Below are positions 1-13,331 of a DNA stretch of 64,000 nucleotides, piece by piece. Made by a program: the position numbers and the translations under genes. The notes under the pieces are model-generated. The model had not been told where the DNA came from, ran no database searches, and was given only the letters and a program-made list of their open reading frames with translations. Positions within the stretch are counted from its first letter, which is position 1. Each line of letters starts with the position of its first letter. Source of the DNA: Xylogone sp. PMI_703 (lineage: Eukaryota > Ascomycota > Leotiomycetes); NCBI GenBank assembly GCA_021399445.1, contig JAJTUQ010000005.1:2480001-2544000 (forward strand), written 5' to 3'.

Positions 1-2712
1 ACTCGGACTTGCAAAAGCATTACCAGTGGCCAAGGCACCCAAAAATCCAAATGCATCTAGAAGTCTGGATGCCGAGGTATGAGCTAGACTTATTACATAT
101 CCGATTTGCACAAATAGCTAATTCACTCTAAACGGATGTTTACTTGGGTTTTGTGCAAATAGTCTCTCCTGCAGCGAGCATTTCAACGGGGTTTTCCAAT
201 CAGACCTGCTGTTACCTGCTCAAAGTAGATAGTGGGGCGAAGAATGTCTCTAAGCAGAGAGCTGAGGAAAAGATCGTCAGAAGAAGGGCGAGATTTTCCA
301 AAACGCCGAGTAGCAAGACAGGGCGAGACCGTTGGACTAGTTTCAGCTGTGGGCTAGAGATGTGATAAGTGACGAAAAGAATAATTAAAGCTGACCTGTC
401 TGGCAGTTCCATGGTCAAAAACCGAGGTGGTGGACAGTTACCTACCTACTTTGTCTGGCCTTCCTCCGGTCAGTGTACCGGTGAGGAGAAGCTGACTGCA
501 TCAGCCTGAAATAGTTGCGTCACTCTGCATTGAAAGTCCTGTTACAGGTTTGCAGCATCGGTGGGAATTGCACCGCTGGCGTCTGACATGCAGCTGCCTG
601 GTGGTTATGGAGAACTCGGTGCTTAAACAAAGCTAAGCATCTGCGGAAAGCTTATCCTGCGGACTCCATACCGTCACCACGCTACCGTAGACTGGTTAAT
701 ATCCCCATGTAGCTACATTGAAAGTTACATTGTGCTACAACATACCGTATCATGCATATCCTTGAAATACTGCAAGGTGCCCAACGCAGACGAAAGAAGA
801 CCGTCTTGAATGGTCAGTGAATGGTCAGCAGTTAGCCGAGTGGGGAACGTGGGTCGGAGAAGATCCAACACCGGTGCCAGTACTGGGATCGGGTGAGTCC
901 GACAAAGTGCTAATTACTGTGTATTTAGTTGTGTTAGGATGAGGATGAAACGCAAAGACTGCCTACGGAGTACAAGTATACCAGCCCTCGTAGACTCTAG
1001 TACGGGCGCGGTACCGTACCTCCGTACTTCCCCTGAGTGCCCCGGGTGGCCGTATTAATAAGGAATGTGGCGCAGATAAGGTCGGTTGCGGGCATGCAGC
1101 CCGCTAGCGCTTATGGCATCCAGCGCTAGCTACATGCTAGTGTCTGGATTAGTGGATTACTGAACGCCAACCCCAGACCTTATTATCTTCTCGGTGGCTC
1201 ATTTTCCAAGCTTAGGAATACGGAATACGGAGTAGTACTGTACTTACGGCGCGGAGATCGGGGAGCAGAGCTTATGGAGTCTTCTAGCTAATGGGACGCA
1301 CACGTGCCAAGAGGCTACTGACTAGTGCGACTGAATCAGGAATTAGTCGCATAGCATACTTCCTACTCCGTATTCTCCCCAGCTGTTCGGCCATTAATGC
1401 TACGTTTTGATCAGATATGGCAAGCTACTCGCCATCAAGTGTACAGTGCAGGAATTGATGGTATTCTAGATTCCCGTCTATCAAGCCAGGAAGGAGGTCG
1501 ATCCTAATGTAAACTTTATTTGCCCGATAATTGATGCGCACTTCCCCTATGAGCGCGGGATTACTATTCCTGTCGAGCCTGTGTAGCTTGCGTACAGGTG
1601 ATATCGTAATCCTTTCCCTGTCACGCCCTCTACTCTACCGTAGATTCTCACATTTAGCATAGTTAGACTAGCCTAACCGGTATTAGATTTTGCTGATCAT
1701 ACCGGAGTCTTGAACTCCTTTTGTATGGGTGGCCGCTGACACTGGGTCTGTCCCATCGCTGATGGTATAACTACAAGTATGTTAAATCCGAGTAACTACG
1801 GTATTGTACTATTTTATGACACGGCCCGATAGTTAATAGGATAGAAGCGAGATAAGCTACGTAGTCAGGTACTGTACTATAGACATAATCACCGTACGTA
1901 AAATATGATGACACGCATGCCTATTTCCTCTACTAGGACCAGGTACCGGGTATTACTACTGTATACTTACCAATCGTCATCTTTTATCTTTATAAGCAGT
2001 GCTGAAAGAGAGCCTGAAAACAAGCCTTGTTGTGGCTGCCGGCCAATCGGCCCCGTTACGGAAGTAGATAAGCTTCATACAGTATCCCAGACCTTCGCAA
2101 AAGTTACAAAATATTTGTCTTTCTTATTACTTATTGTCTAAAGTTTTCAAATAAAATTCATTAATATTAAACTACGGGATTAATTACTGTGTAATAGGCA
2201 TTAGTTTGTTTATCTGGGCCTGATAAGTACGAGTCGGTCAGTAGCCGTGACCCGAGTATAGGCTACTGACGACAATTGTTCATATGGCTCCGCTTGACCA
2301 CCATCCACAAGATATTAATTTCTGAAAAGAGTAAGTCTTCAAATCTTGGCATGACTTGGCAGACCTCAGCCTTCTAAACAGGGACAGGAATCAGCTGGCT
2401 AGCAGTTTACTACAGTACTGTATTTTAGTGCTCAGCTCCAGGTCGGGCAGCACACCTATTTAGGCAGACTTCGATAACTAACGAATTTTAACTTTGCACA
2501 TAACTTGTTTTTTATTCGTCCTATCCCAGAGTTGTAAGTCAGGGATTTTGATGTCATTGATAATTTCTCCCGAGCTTACTTGTATAAGCTTCCACCAGTA
2601 AAAGGCTCCCATTACTCGAGTTACCTGGCAATATCACAAAAATAGAGCTTGAAAGCGTACAAAAATATACTAGAAAAATTCAAATCCAAAAACATTGTTT
2701 CCAAAAAGATGA
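1..2712. other. gene-poor intergenic region
   Basis: I see no convincing gene here. Open frames are short, lack family features and are not supported by splice-site context. The stretch is rich in short TACGGAGTA/TACTCCGTA-like words and contains one small perfect hairpin, listed separately. It reads as degraded accessory sequence. Confidence 0.5.
1103..1130. repeat. 9-bp perfect inverted repeat (hairpin)
   Basis: GCTAGCGCT at 1103-1111 pairs with AGCGCTAGC at 1122-1130 across a 10-base loop, and each arm is itself nearly palindromic. No gene flanks it closely, so neither a terminator nor an operator role can be argued. Confidence 0.4.
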
Positions 2713-4957
2713 TCAAGAGGCAAGCGCAGCTTGTTCGTACTGTTTGCTAGGGTGCGATAACCTCGGAGCGGCATTTGAAGCCCTTCGGCTATTATTCATG
2801 CCTGAGTACCGTTTCATTCGGGCTTCTCTTTTAGCATTTTCGATATAGTTGTTTATGTCCTCCTGTACCTGAATTCCATGTAGCACAAGTTCACACGAAT
2901 GTGGCAATCCTTTCCCTGTATGCAAACACACATCTGTCAAACCAGGTGTTCTGCTAGGAGAGGACCTTGGAGAATTCGCAGCCCGATCGGATTTTCCCGA
3001 TAACATTGTTGCTTCAACTCTGGGGAAAAGAAGGAATATGTCATTGGATACAGCATTGCGATTACCTTGCATTGTCGTCGGATCGAATGCCTGGGATCGC
3101 CATTCCTGGTATCTGGCTGGGTCCAACTTTGAAATAACCTTGACTCTATAATCGCCAGTTTGGGCCGTCTGCCACACATCGATGGCTAGATCCGTAAGTG
3201 CACTTAGGTCCCCTGCAAAGCTCCTGCCTTTTGATGCAGTCAGCAAAGGCGAGAGCACGCCGTAGACTTTTGCGATGACACTCTTGGCGCGGCCGGCAGG
3301 TGGTGGCAAATTAGCTGCAGACTTTTGAGTTGGCACTTCTGGTAGAAGGTCGAGCGCTCTCATGGTTAGAGCTGTCCATATATTGGCTGGCTGCCCTGCT
3401 AGGCCAGAGTTATCTAGCGCTTTCATCATTTGGAAAAGGCAACTAGCGAGCTCTTCGTTCGCCAGTGTGTAGTCGGAGCGGAACGGCCTCCAGATATATT
3501 CACAAAGAGCTTCCGAAATTACACGTTGAGCATGAACAATTCGAAGATTGTATGACACTTCAGATTCGTCGATAGGAACATTCATGAAGGCGGGGTCAGC
3601 CGCTACTAGCTCCTCATGTACGCTTCCCGGGTCCTGCGTGATAACATGAGCAAACTGAACAAGTTAGAAGGGGTAAAGCTTCCTCTTACTCCCTCTATAG
3701 GATCCGTAAAATATTTCATTGAGATTTCTTCAATAAAAGCACTGATCTTGGTGAATTGGGTTTTCCTGATCTTTGTTAGCTGCTCCACCAAAAAGCGCGA
3801 TAGATTAGTTTACTCACACATCATCTAAGGATCGATATCTAGGAGTGAATGCGCTCTTCATCATGCCGAGTTCTTTTTCCTTGTCTTCCAGTTCCTTCTT
3901 ATATGAATTAATATACTGTTGCAAAGCATCAGTTCTTTGCACACTTCTCTTCAGCTTGTTCTCTTGACTGTGCAGTCTTTGCGACTGTTCTTGGAGCGTC
4001 TTTGAAAGCTGCTTATTCTCAGCATCCACAGCAGCCATTCTGCGGTTGGCCTCCTCTTTCTGCCTCTTGAAGTCATCTTCCATCTGCCTCCGGCGGTCCT
4101 CGTGACTTTGGCTGTGCGAAGCCATGTTTTTCTCGAACTCCTCTTGTAGAATTTTCTTTTCTCGTGCAATCGTGGCCTCAGTTCTTCTTTCTCTCTCGAG
4201 CTTCTCGCGGTCAAGCTCCTTTCGTTCATCCTCAATTCTGTTTTGCTCCTCGGCCATTTTCTTCTCATGGTCCATACTTATTTTCGTGAGAGTACTGATT
4301 GTCGCAAGCTGCCTTTGGATCTGGTCGTCTTTCTCCCTGCATTGCTGTTCATAGAACGCGAGCCTTTTCTTATTTTCTTGCACCATATCCAGGTCACGCA
4401 GATGCATTCCAAACTTAACCTGTAACTCGCCAAATGATTGACGAAGGGCGTCCATGTTTGCCATTGTCTCATTGACCCTGCCAGCCCAATCCGATAAATC
4501 TGCGTCAGGACCATCATGATTTTCTTCATCCCCTCTCCAGATGGTGATCTCTTGATCATAGCCATTGGTTCCGTACTCAGAGACGACCACATTGGAGCCG
4601 TTCTTCGTATCAGTATAGGTCAGAGCCTTGTCAATGCCAGGCTGGCCGTTGTTAGAATACCAGCTTTCTCTCGATTTCGTTTGCTGACTATTAGGCTTTG
4701 ATTGATATGTGGGCCGACCCCCCTACATCGCGACGCACTGATTTAGTATAGGCGCCAATCTCCAACAAAGACACGTTGCTCGCAAAAATCACAAGATGCA
4801 AACTGGTGGAAGGAATCGATACCGCTGTGCCGAGCTGTCTTTCATCCACGCTCATTCTTCGGCGGAAGGTGGACAATCGCCGTCTTACGGAGTCCATGCG
4901 GGATTCAGCGACTGGAGCTTCGCGACTCCTGTCATTCATCAAGTTAGGAGTAGACAT
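2713..4957 (-). CDS. coiled-coil protein of unknown function (four exons)
   Basis: Proposed exons on the minus strand are 4957-4793, 4722-3820, 3779-3690 and 3633-2713, giving about 692 residues. All phases agree, and introns are 70, 40 and 56 bp with GT..AG ends and CTAA-type branch sites; the 40-bp one is unusually short. The N-terminal part is basic and Arg-rich. It is followed by about 200 residues of highly charged Glu/Lys/Arg heptad-like coiled coil. The C-terminal half is globular and contains a segment around HAQRVISEALCEYIWRPF that I associate, from memory, with a conserved fungal family of hypothetical coiled-coil proteins. No catalytic motif is seen. The start was placed at the first ATG in exon 1 that remains open to the donor; an additional upstream exon cannot be excluded. 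Function is unknown. Confidence 0.65.
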
Positions 4958-7900
4958 TGTAGCTATCCCATTGGAATTGGAATTGAAAATGGGGTTGTTC
5001 AAGTTACAATTACTTTGAAGCTGAGATGAGGGGGGCGGGAAGAGAGGTTGGGAAGAATGTCAACAAACACGAGTTCTCTGGGTGACGTCACGTAATTATC
5101 GTGCAGATACGAGGTCTAAGAATACCAGAACCACGCAATCTTATGCGTTCCGTCTTCTATCCTATCCTGTGTATAATGCACAGAATAGACCAATTACCTC
5201 GATGAAGAAAACTGGTGGTTTAGATACAAACAGAGGATATTCCATCCCAGTGATTTTGTGTTGCTACAGATTCGGGGCACGTAATATGCAGATGACTCGC
5301 TTTCCAACCAGCGTAAAGACGGCACAAAGTGAGAAGCATCACATGGTTGCTAAATCCAAATCTCGCTCATTACTCACCATACTGCACCATCACTCCTAGC
5401 TACTTTCACAGCAGTGGGAGGATAATCATGTAACTTATCTCGACACAGATCCAAGAGGCGCGAATTGTCGACATCTCTGGAGGTCTAATTGGTGCGGGAA
5501 CAACTTGCAGCATTCACTTGCCAGACCATGGCGGCTTTATATATCAACATGTGACAATATGCAGGCACGCATATTAAGTTAAACCGATTATTTGGATCAA
5601 TTATTGTATAATGACTAAGCTTGTATACATAACTATATCGAGTCAAGAATTGTGCGTTTTCGGTTTCCGAGAGCTCACTTCGGATAAACGGGCACAGGAC
5701 ACGGTAGTCTTCGGTGGCCGAACCGTACAACCTTCCAACAAGTTCTGATATTAAAGATCGGCCAACAACGCTTTAACCTGCCCTTCCCAGCCCTCCAATT
5801 TTGCAATGAGAGCCAGTACTAGCCTTGACTAATGGCACGTTTGCACAAATTAGCTCTTAGTGGAAGTGGTGACCCAGCCACATTTTCGGCCTGTGCCTAA
5901 GGCACTGTATTGAACTGTACAGCACATCGAAACAACAAGCAGTTATGCTATACTCAAAAGGTATAAGACTGTCAACTTGATCTAAATAATTAAGGCCTCT
6001 AACTACCTCATATTATATTACCAATAGGTTGGAAAATAACCAATAACTCTACTCTGTACTATATAAATCGATCTTCAGCTTCAGATAGATGTAGCCACAT
6101 TGATGCCTGACTCGAGTTGACGAACTCAAGCGAGCTCACACGATCTAGGGCTTCATGGGATAGGCCTACTAAGTTGAGGTGTACAGAAAATGCGGAAAAA
6201 TTTCTGCTTTTGATCTAATTACTATCCCCTCCCATAATACTTGTCACCCAATCCGCAGGCCCCCTGGTCTGACACTCTTATTTGCTCAAATCCCGGTATA
6301 CAAGGTCAAAAAGTCATCAAAATTTCCCACTAGAGCTTGTAAGGTCCTTGCGTGCCTTGTCCAAATCTTACGCGAAGCCCGGGCTGAGGTTGCAATATTC
6401 TCCAGTTTTGCCCTTGTGGGTGACAAGTATTATGGGGAGGGATAGTATTGCAGACATGTAGTAGATCTGTTCAACCGCTCCACCGCCGAACATGCGTCTT
6501 GCAGGCCCACCAAAAAGCATGGAGGCAGGCCCTGACACCGTAAGCACTTGTTTGCTGTAACCATCTCTGGCACCAACTATGATCGGTTGGGTTGCCTATG
6601 ATGATTTGCTTTAATAATCACCTCGATCAAAATATCCACCAGTCAAATTCTGTGGACCTCTATTCATAATGGGTTCGCTATCCCCTTGGCCGGTGAAAAT
6701 GGCTCACTTTTTGCACAACGGTTATATTTCCCTTTTTGACAACTCGGCTAACATTATACAAGACGATCTTGAACACTTTTGTTAGAAATTATTTACTAAT
6801 CTAACCGAGCATCAAAAGGGGAAATATACAGTAGTTATCTGGCAAAAGTGAACTATTTTCACTGGCCAAGGGGATAAGATGCTGTCATACTGCGTCCGTA
6901 GACTCAGCCAGCGTTGCAGTGGGCCCGGCGAGGAACTGGCTGACTTCGTTTCAGCCCTCCTGCATACTTACCGTACCTGTACTCCAAATACACTTAAAAT
7001 TACAAGCTTTGGGGCTCTCGCCTGTAGACGTGTAAGCTTACAAGTTATTGCTGTAGGTACTGTACAACCTTGCGGAGTATAGACTATTGTTACATGGCAT
7101 TTCCATGATTATCTTCACACAGTTTGAAAATGTTGCCCATGAACTTGTATTATTCATTACAGGCTTTATAACTATCAGTTCATTATTAGTGAACCTTGAG
7201 CAATTACAATTTTGACCGTACTTTATAAATAGTTATTATTCTAAATACATTCTTTGCCTAGGCTATGGGTTGGTCATCCGGGTAATAATCGGCAGGAACA
7301 CAGGTGCAGTTTATACTCCGTAAAACAGGATTCGTACGAATAAGGATATTTAGCTTCATAAGGATAACAAGGTTGGTCAAGAGGCTAAGCCAAGATACCG
7401 GTAAGCTTTATATACCAAGCCCCGCCGGGGTCAGCCGAGCTTGCCGTGGCGTACAGTTTACTAATCACCGTAATCATACAGCATCGCAGGCCCAGAGTGG
7501 CGACGGAACGGTTTTAGCGGTCCGCTTCTGGCGATGGGGGGCCGTCTGACATTTAAAAATAAGGATATTTGGTAGCCAGGAAACCGGAATCTTGTATCTC
7601 GGGTTAGACTTTTTATGATCCGTTTTCATTGCCTAAATTGACAGGTAAATGCGATCTATGTGCTAATAAAAGCGATTCTGATTAGTGGCCATCAAAACCA
7701 AAATCTCAAACATAACGGTTAGACGATAACTTGTGTGATCCACTTTCAGTGGAGCAGGATATATTAATCGAGTACATATATAGCTTAGCTGAGCCAAGAT
7801 TTGCACATCTTTCCCCTTAAATCCAGCATAAAGTTGCAACGCCGTTAATTATCACCATCCCAATATGGTAAATTACAGTAGCTGAATTATTTACTTATAA

Positions 7901-9446
7901 GGTTAGATCGGATAGAGGTTTATACCGAATTGCGAATAGCCCTAGCTAGCGTTGTCCACCTTTATGTTTGAGACTCTACCTCCATATGGAACATGACAAA
8001 AAGCTCTTAGCGAGGCTCGTACCTGACATTATGTAGTACTGGCTGATTATTTCTGGCCATGTATTTCACCACGTAGATCCGCCAAACGGATATCAAGGTG
8101 CTGCCCGGTTGAGAATATTTTTACTCCAATTATATTTCATTCCGTGGAATATTTTGATTGTTGAGAGTGGTGTAAGTGCATGCCCTATCATAACCTGCCG
8201 GTGTTTAATCTAGCAGGCACCACCGAGGGTCAGTGATATGGAATCCTTAGAACGGATATTGTAGCCGGCCCGACCGCTGTAGATCACTCATGGCTTATGC
8301 CAACTACAGTCTCATTTAGGTATTTAAGTTACCAAGCTCGCAAGCCCCCTGTTAGCGCTGATGGTCGTATACATGCGCGTGTAACAGGAAATGTTATAGT
8401 ATGCTTAGATAAGTTCTAGTTTACCTTAAACGGTCTTACTTTACGGAATAGGATGGTTATCACTTCGTATCCCATGCAGGGCGCGGACCTCTCGGAGATT
8501 ATGAAGGAGATCTATTTCAAACCATGATGCAGAGCTTAAAAGACGGTATTCTTAACGGCACCCGTCCTCGCCGTGTCTTCGGGCCGGACTAGTGCCTATC
8601 GTATAGACGTCAATCAGGCACTACAGTAGTAACTCCATCAAGAAGCGAAGAAAGTAGGCTATTACTCCATAGATTGCCGAAATACCAGGAATTGCATAGG
8701 TTCTGTTTTTTGGAACCAAAGGAATAACGCATCGTCGACGTAATGCCATAGGTCTGCTCGATTCTCAAAGCCCTACTACACAAACAGCAAATCCCGTATT
8801 ATCGGAGGTAGAGAGCGCACGCTAGCAAAGGTCCATTATACACCCTGGCAAACAGCTTATTCCCCCCTTCCCAAATACGTCCTCTCAGTACTGTAGAGCA
8901 GCAATGCTTATCCTGTGCCCAGTCCCCTGTATTTTAGTGCTTTCTCCATAAAAATATTACCTAGAGATGGTATGGGGCCCCTTGCCTCCTTGTAAGATCT
9001 CACTGGATATCCACTTTTAACCTTGGTTCTTACTTTGCTAAGGGAATGCACCTAAGGAGAGATAGTAACACATTTATTCGGTTAAAATGACGGAGCAAGC
9101 TGTGCTGGAAGGTCTAAGTACCCTGGCTTTTTATCCCTACAGTACATACACCCTAGTAAGGAACACTTGCTTCTTCGTTACGTATTCTGTTACCTCGGGA
9201 TGACGAGGTACAACCTTCGGCAGAGTCAATTAGTCTAGTACGACTTTCTACTTCGAGCTAGAACTATCTTACATATAATCAACAGTGAGTGCTTCTCGTG
9301 CATTGGTGTTACTTTGAATGAGCAGGACCTTATTGTGTTGACCTCATCTAGAACAACTACATTATCATGAAATGGATAGCATGTCATAATATTCTACCCT
9401 TTTATATCTGCCTCAACCCTTTCGCTTATAGACTCTCTTGCTAACA
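4958..9446. other. gene-poor region around a MITE
   Basis: Between the coiled-coil gene and the first Zn2Cys6 regulator I find no supportable coding region. Frames are short and interrupted on both strands, and composition varies between AT-rich and moderate. The only definable structure is the MITE at 6681-6874. The last few hundred bases must include the promoter of the regulator starting at 9447, but I see no clear TATA box. Confidence 0.45.
6681..6874. mobile_element. 194-bp mariner-type MITE with long imperfect TIRs
   Basis: The ends are TCCCCTTGGCC..GGCCAAGGGGA. Homology between the left end and the reverse complement of the right end extends about 75 bp inward with mismatches (shared blocks include GTGAAAAT, TCACTTTT, TATATTTCCC and CTCGG). 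The element is flanked on both sides by TA (6679-6680 and 6875-6876), the target duplication expected for Tc1/mariner elements. It has no coding capacity, so it fits a non-autonomous miniature element. I noticed no second full copy in this window. Confidence 0.75.
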
Positions 9447-11416
9447 ATGGCTGCTGAAAGTCGAAGTCAGACCGGCTGCTGGACATGCCGTCTGAGAAAG
9501 AGAAAATGCGACGAAAATGAACCTGTCTGCTTAGAGTGTATGTCTTTGGAGCTTGACTGTTATAGACATGAGGAGAAGCCGGTCTGGATGGATCGAGGAG
9601 CAAAGCAAAAGGCACAGATGTTGAAAGTAAAGCAGAAGGTCGCAGAAGTAAGAAGATTGAGACGAATGAGTCAAATTCGCGGTCGATATGAGGCTTCCTT
9701 GAAGACTCCACGAAAGAGCTCTTTCACCAACCACTCCAACATCAACACAACTACAGCTGCAAATATAATGCATCCAGACCATCATAATTTCGTCCGAGAG
9801 ATTTCTAGCCCTTATTCACCCATCGACTTTGACTCACCTGATGGAGATCAGATCCCCTCTTCAACTAAAAATGATAACGCAATCTCTGACTTCAGCACTG
9901 ATACGATCCTCTCTAGCCCCGAAGAATTTCTTAACGAAGCCCCATCCTTTTATCCTTACTGTCACATAATCGATGATAATCTAATATCTCAACACGAAAT
10001 GTATTTACCAGCGAATGACTTCACGCTACCTGGACATGCGAACTCTTCGGGGATCAACATTCCAATAGAAGGGAAATTTCCTGGTGGGAATTCCTTTGTT
10101 TCCGATAATCAACCCATGTTGGCTATTAACAATATCGAGGATGCGGTGTTACTGGCCCATTATATCGACAAGGTGTTTCACTGGCAATTTCGCTTTTGTG
10201 CCCAATTACCATGGTTCAATCAAGGACATATCCTGTGGTTAACATCCAAGTCTCAGTCATTATATCATGCAACCCTTGCATTGAGCCACACGCACCGAAA
10301 TCTCCAGAGAAATTCAAGAGGGTCGCCTGCCAACAGTGAACATAAAGCTCGGTATGAACTGGCAATCAAGCATCTTCAGCATGACTTACAAGACCCTAAA
10401 TCATGTGATGATGTTTGTATCTTGGGTTGTATAATCATGTTTTTACATATAACAGTACGCCAATCGATTCAGCTTCCCCTTTCAATTTACTTACACCAAT
10501 CTCCTAGCTTCTATACGACCCGAACGAGATTGATTGGCCTGTACATCTACAGGCAGGTACCTCGATAATCACTTCCTGGGTCGGCCAAAACTTCGGATCT
10601 CTCGCCTACCAAATTAACCGCGGACAAGAGGACAACAAAAATGCGATCGAGTCGACAAGAGTTTGCCTGGTTACTTCGATAATTCGATTCGACATACTGT
10701 CGAGTCTAACACGAGATTCAGCACCAGGTTTAAATAGATATTACCGTCGTTTTCTCAAGTCATCGAGCTGTGGGATTTGCCCGGAGACTGTTCTGGGATG
10801 CCGTACCTGGGTTTTCAGTACACTCTTAGATGTGTACGCGCTTCGGGATTGGAAGAAAACAACTAAAGCAGCGGGGCTACTGAGCTTATGGGAGCTGACA
10901 TCAAGAGCGGCTGTGATCAGGGAGAGTTTGGAAACAGATATTTTACTCAACCTCGAACAGATGGACAAAATGAAGCAGGAGATGGGAAGTGACAAGAACA
11001 AGGATGCTCTATCTCAACGTTCAGAATATGATATATTGGTAGTGACACACATCTATGCATGCTCAGTGTCCGTACTTCTGGAAACAATTGTCTCCGGGGG
11101 CCATCCACAGCTGCCGGAGATAAAGAAGCGAGTTGATCGTGTACTTCAGTCGTACGAGTACGTTAGTGATCTAGAGTTACTGCACGCATTGCTCTGGCCT
11201 TTGTGCGTTGTGGGATGTGTGGCGCAGCCGGAGCATCACGGTACCCTGAGATGCTTACTGTCAACACCGGAAGTTGCGCATATTGGCGTGTTTCGGGGCT
11301 CACTTGAGCTCCTTGAGAAGTGTTGGGAGAAAACCGCATGCACTGGAAGCGTTGATGATGGCTTTGATTTCACTCAAGCTCGAAAATATATGTCCTGGGA
11401 TATCCTGATTGCTTAG
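9447..11416 (+). CDS. Zn2Cys6 fungal transcription factor
   Basis: Two exons (9447-10454 and 10508-11416) join in phase 0 across a 53-bp intron and encode about 638 residues. The N-terminus carries a binuclear zinc cluster, C-WT-C-RLRKRK-C-DENEPV-C-LE-C-MSLELD-C, within the first 40 residues, followed by a basic linker. The middle and C-terminal parts resemble the fungal-specific TF domain (Fungal_trans_2 type), for example the HYIDKVFHWQF region and the LLLETIV helix region. The ATG at 9447 was chosen because it is the first in-frame ATG just ahead of the zinc cluster. The protein is presumably a nuclear DNA-binding regulator. Its position near UstYa-like genes makes a pathway-specific role possible, but no target is shown. 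The frame is intact. Confidence 0.85.
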
Positions 11417-12396
11417 CCACGGCACTTGTTCACGAAATCTCTGCGACAGAGCTTACGTAGTTAAAAGTAACCAATAATATCGACAGGAGCGAATAGTGGT
11501 GTGTATGGAAATATTCTTCTAGCTTCACCCCTTTGTGGCGGTGGATATGTTCCGGCGGAAGAGCTAAGCTAGCTCATTAGCTAATTGGCCGGCCCTTTAG
11601 CTAGTGGACAGCTGGTCAAAGCTACTACGATCAGCTAATGAGTTTTAAGTTATACATAGATACAAAAACAAGAATATCATATTGTATATATGACTGAATT
11701 TTGGTATCCTCAGTATAAGTTAAAGGGTGCCTATTATATAATACATGGGTAATAGTTTCAAGCATTCCAAACAGACAAGTACAAGCCCGATTTTCAGTAT
11801 TTAACTAAATTTATTGAATATAATATATATAATCCAATTCTGTTGAGAATTGTCTCTTACTGATAACAGACTATTGGCAAGGTGAGACCTGTATCAAAAA
11901 GCAGCCCCATTTGTCGGATTATCCTGCAGAGCATTCTCCATACAATTGGTTATCAGGGGATTCCGTTGTACAGAGTGATAGAAGGGGGGTGCTGAGAATA
12001 GACCAATATATTGTTATATATATAGCTAGAATACAAATTTATCTCTGGCATTTCATAGAAGAGTCGGCTAACGCCCATATAGCTCTGTGCCGTACATTTT
12101 ATATGTTTACTAGTCTGAACCTTTGCGCTCTCACTTGACGTTCTGGCAGTATTTCAAGCGCCAGCCGGCGTGCGTGTGACATAGAATACGAGTATTATGA
12201 GACAGCGATAATGGTATCATCAAAGGTGTTGTATAAAGGCCGGAATACTACTCTCGGCCCTGCCTAGTGTATCACGCACTTCAGAGAAGTAAAAACTAGT
12301 TATCATACATTTATCCACAAACATCTAGCGTACATATACCTTACTTTTTGAACCTTTTTCATCCTTGTTGTCGATTCGGTTATCCTCAGTAAAAGG
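11417..12396. other. intergenic, no gene seen
   Basis: This AT-rich stretch lies between the convergent regulator and UstYa-like gene 1. Only short open frames without recognisable features occur. It includes the 3' untranslated regions of both neighbours. Confidence 0.5.
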
Positions 12397-13331
12397 CTAA
12401 GCAGGGGTTTCCGGCGAAGCGTAGAAAAGGCGCCCTTGATCTCGATGATATTGAAGCAGGGCCTCATAGTCTATACAACTGTGGTTCGCATGCCAACCCG
12501 AGATGGTGGTCGCCGGAATCACGTCCTTATGCTCTAAGGTCAGATCCCCAGAGCACGTAGCGGCAAGTCGCAAATACTCAAAGCAATGATCTACATGGTC
12601 TACATGGTTGGGGTCATCCCAGGACATCAATGAAAGTGCGTTGTAGTACGCATTTCTCAAGATGCTCTATATTAAATTGTATAAATTAATTGAACAAAAC
12701 CATTGGAAGCAGCGTAGACTCACTAAACAATGTATTTGATGGACCGCAGATACGGCATAGAAATTCTTGGTCGGTTTGTCTATTCCATAGGGCTGTATAC
12801 CCTCAGCGAGACCTAACTCTTCTGGATTCTCTACCCAAAGGACATCTGGTTCTGCATATATTTAAGATAAGTCTTTCAGTTGTGCAAGCAGTAGAGAGCG
12901 GCTTGAGACCTACCGGGTACTAAACTCCGCCATGCTGCGTTATTTTGTGCGTTTGGTATTCCCATATACGTCTCGTTTGGTTCCCATGTGACAAGGCTGC
13001 GAGGGACTACAGAATAACAGTTAGAAATTCGTGTATCATAAGATCAAGAGGAGCAAGAAGATAGACATGTATGCAACTTATTCATTATGACCGGTGGTGT
13101 CTGAATCTCTGAGGGGTTTTTCATCTGATAACCTAAAATAAAGCCGACCCCTCCGCTAAATAACACGGCTGCAAGTGCCAAAATGAGAGTTCCAATTCTG
13201 GATCTTGACCGCACTGGATATTCATTCTGTAAGCCATCGTGGCCGTTTGTCTCTGGCTTTGTTCCCGTCGTCGGAATCCGTTGATACTTTCTATTGAGAA
13301 TGATCTCAAGAATATCCGATACGGATAACAT
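12397..13331 (-). CDS. UstYa-like (DUF3328) oxidase 1
   Basis: Four exons on the minus strand: 13331-13078, 12996-12914, 12851-12724 and 12666-12397, about 244 residues. Exons 2-4 join with consistent phases; the first junction has an alternative (donor at a GTCTAT, acceptor TAG) that changes a few residues only. An N-terminal cytosolic tail is followed by one transmembrane segment (about residues 44-70, LILALAAVLFSGGVGFILGY). The lumenal part has WEPNE, AAWRSLVP and both family signatures: HQIHC then ILR, and HVDHC then YLR followed by a C and DLT. In characterised UstYa/Yb relatives these HxxHC motifs are essential for oxidative tailoring of fungal peptides (oxidation, cyclisation, chlorination). 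It is divergently arranged with UstYa-like gene 2, sharing a 700-bp promoter region. Confidence 0.85.

Noticed and set aside
6879..7082. 67-codon frame just after the MITE
   Set aside because: Short, Cys/Arg-rich without family features, and starts next to the element boundary.
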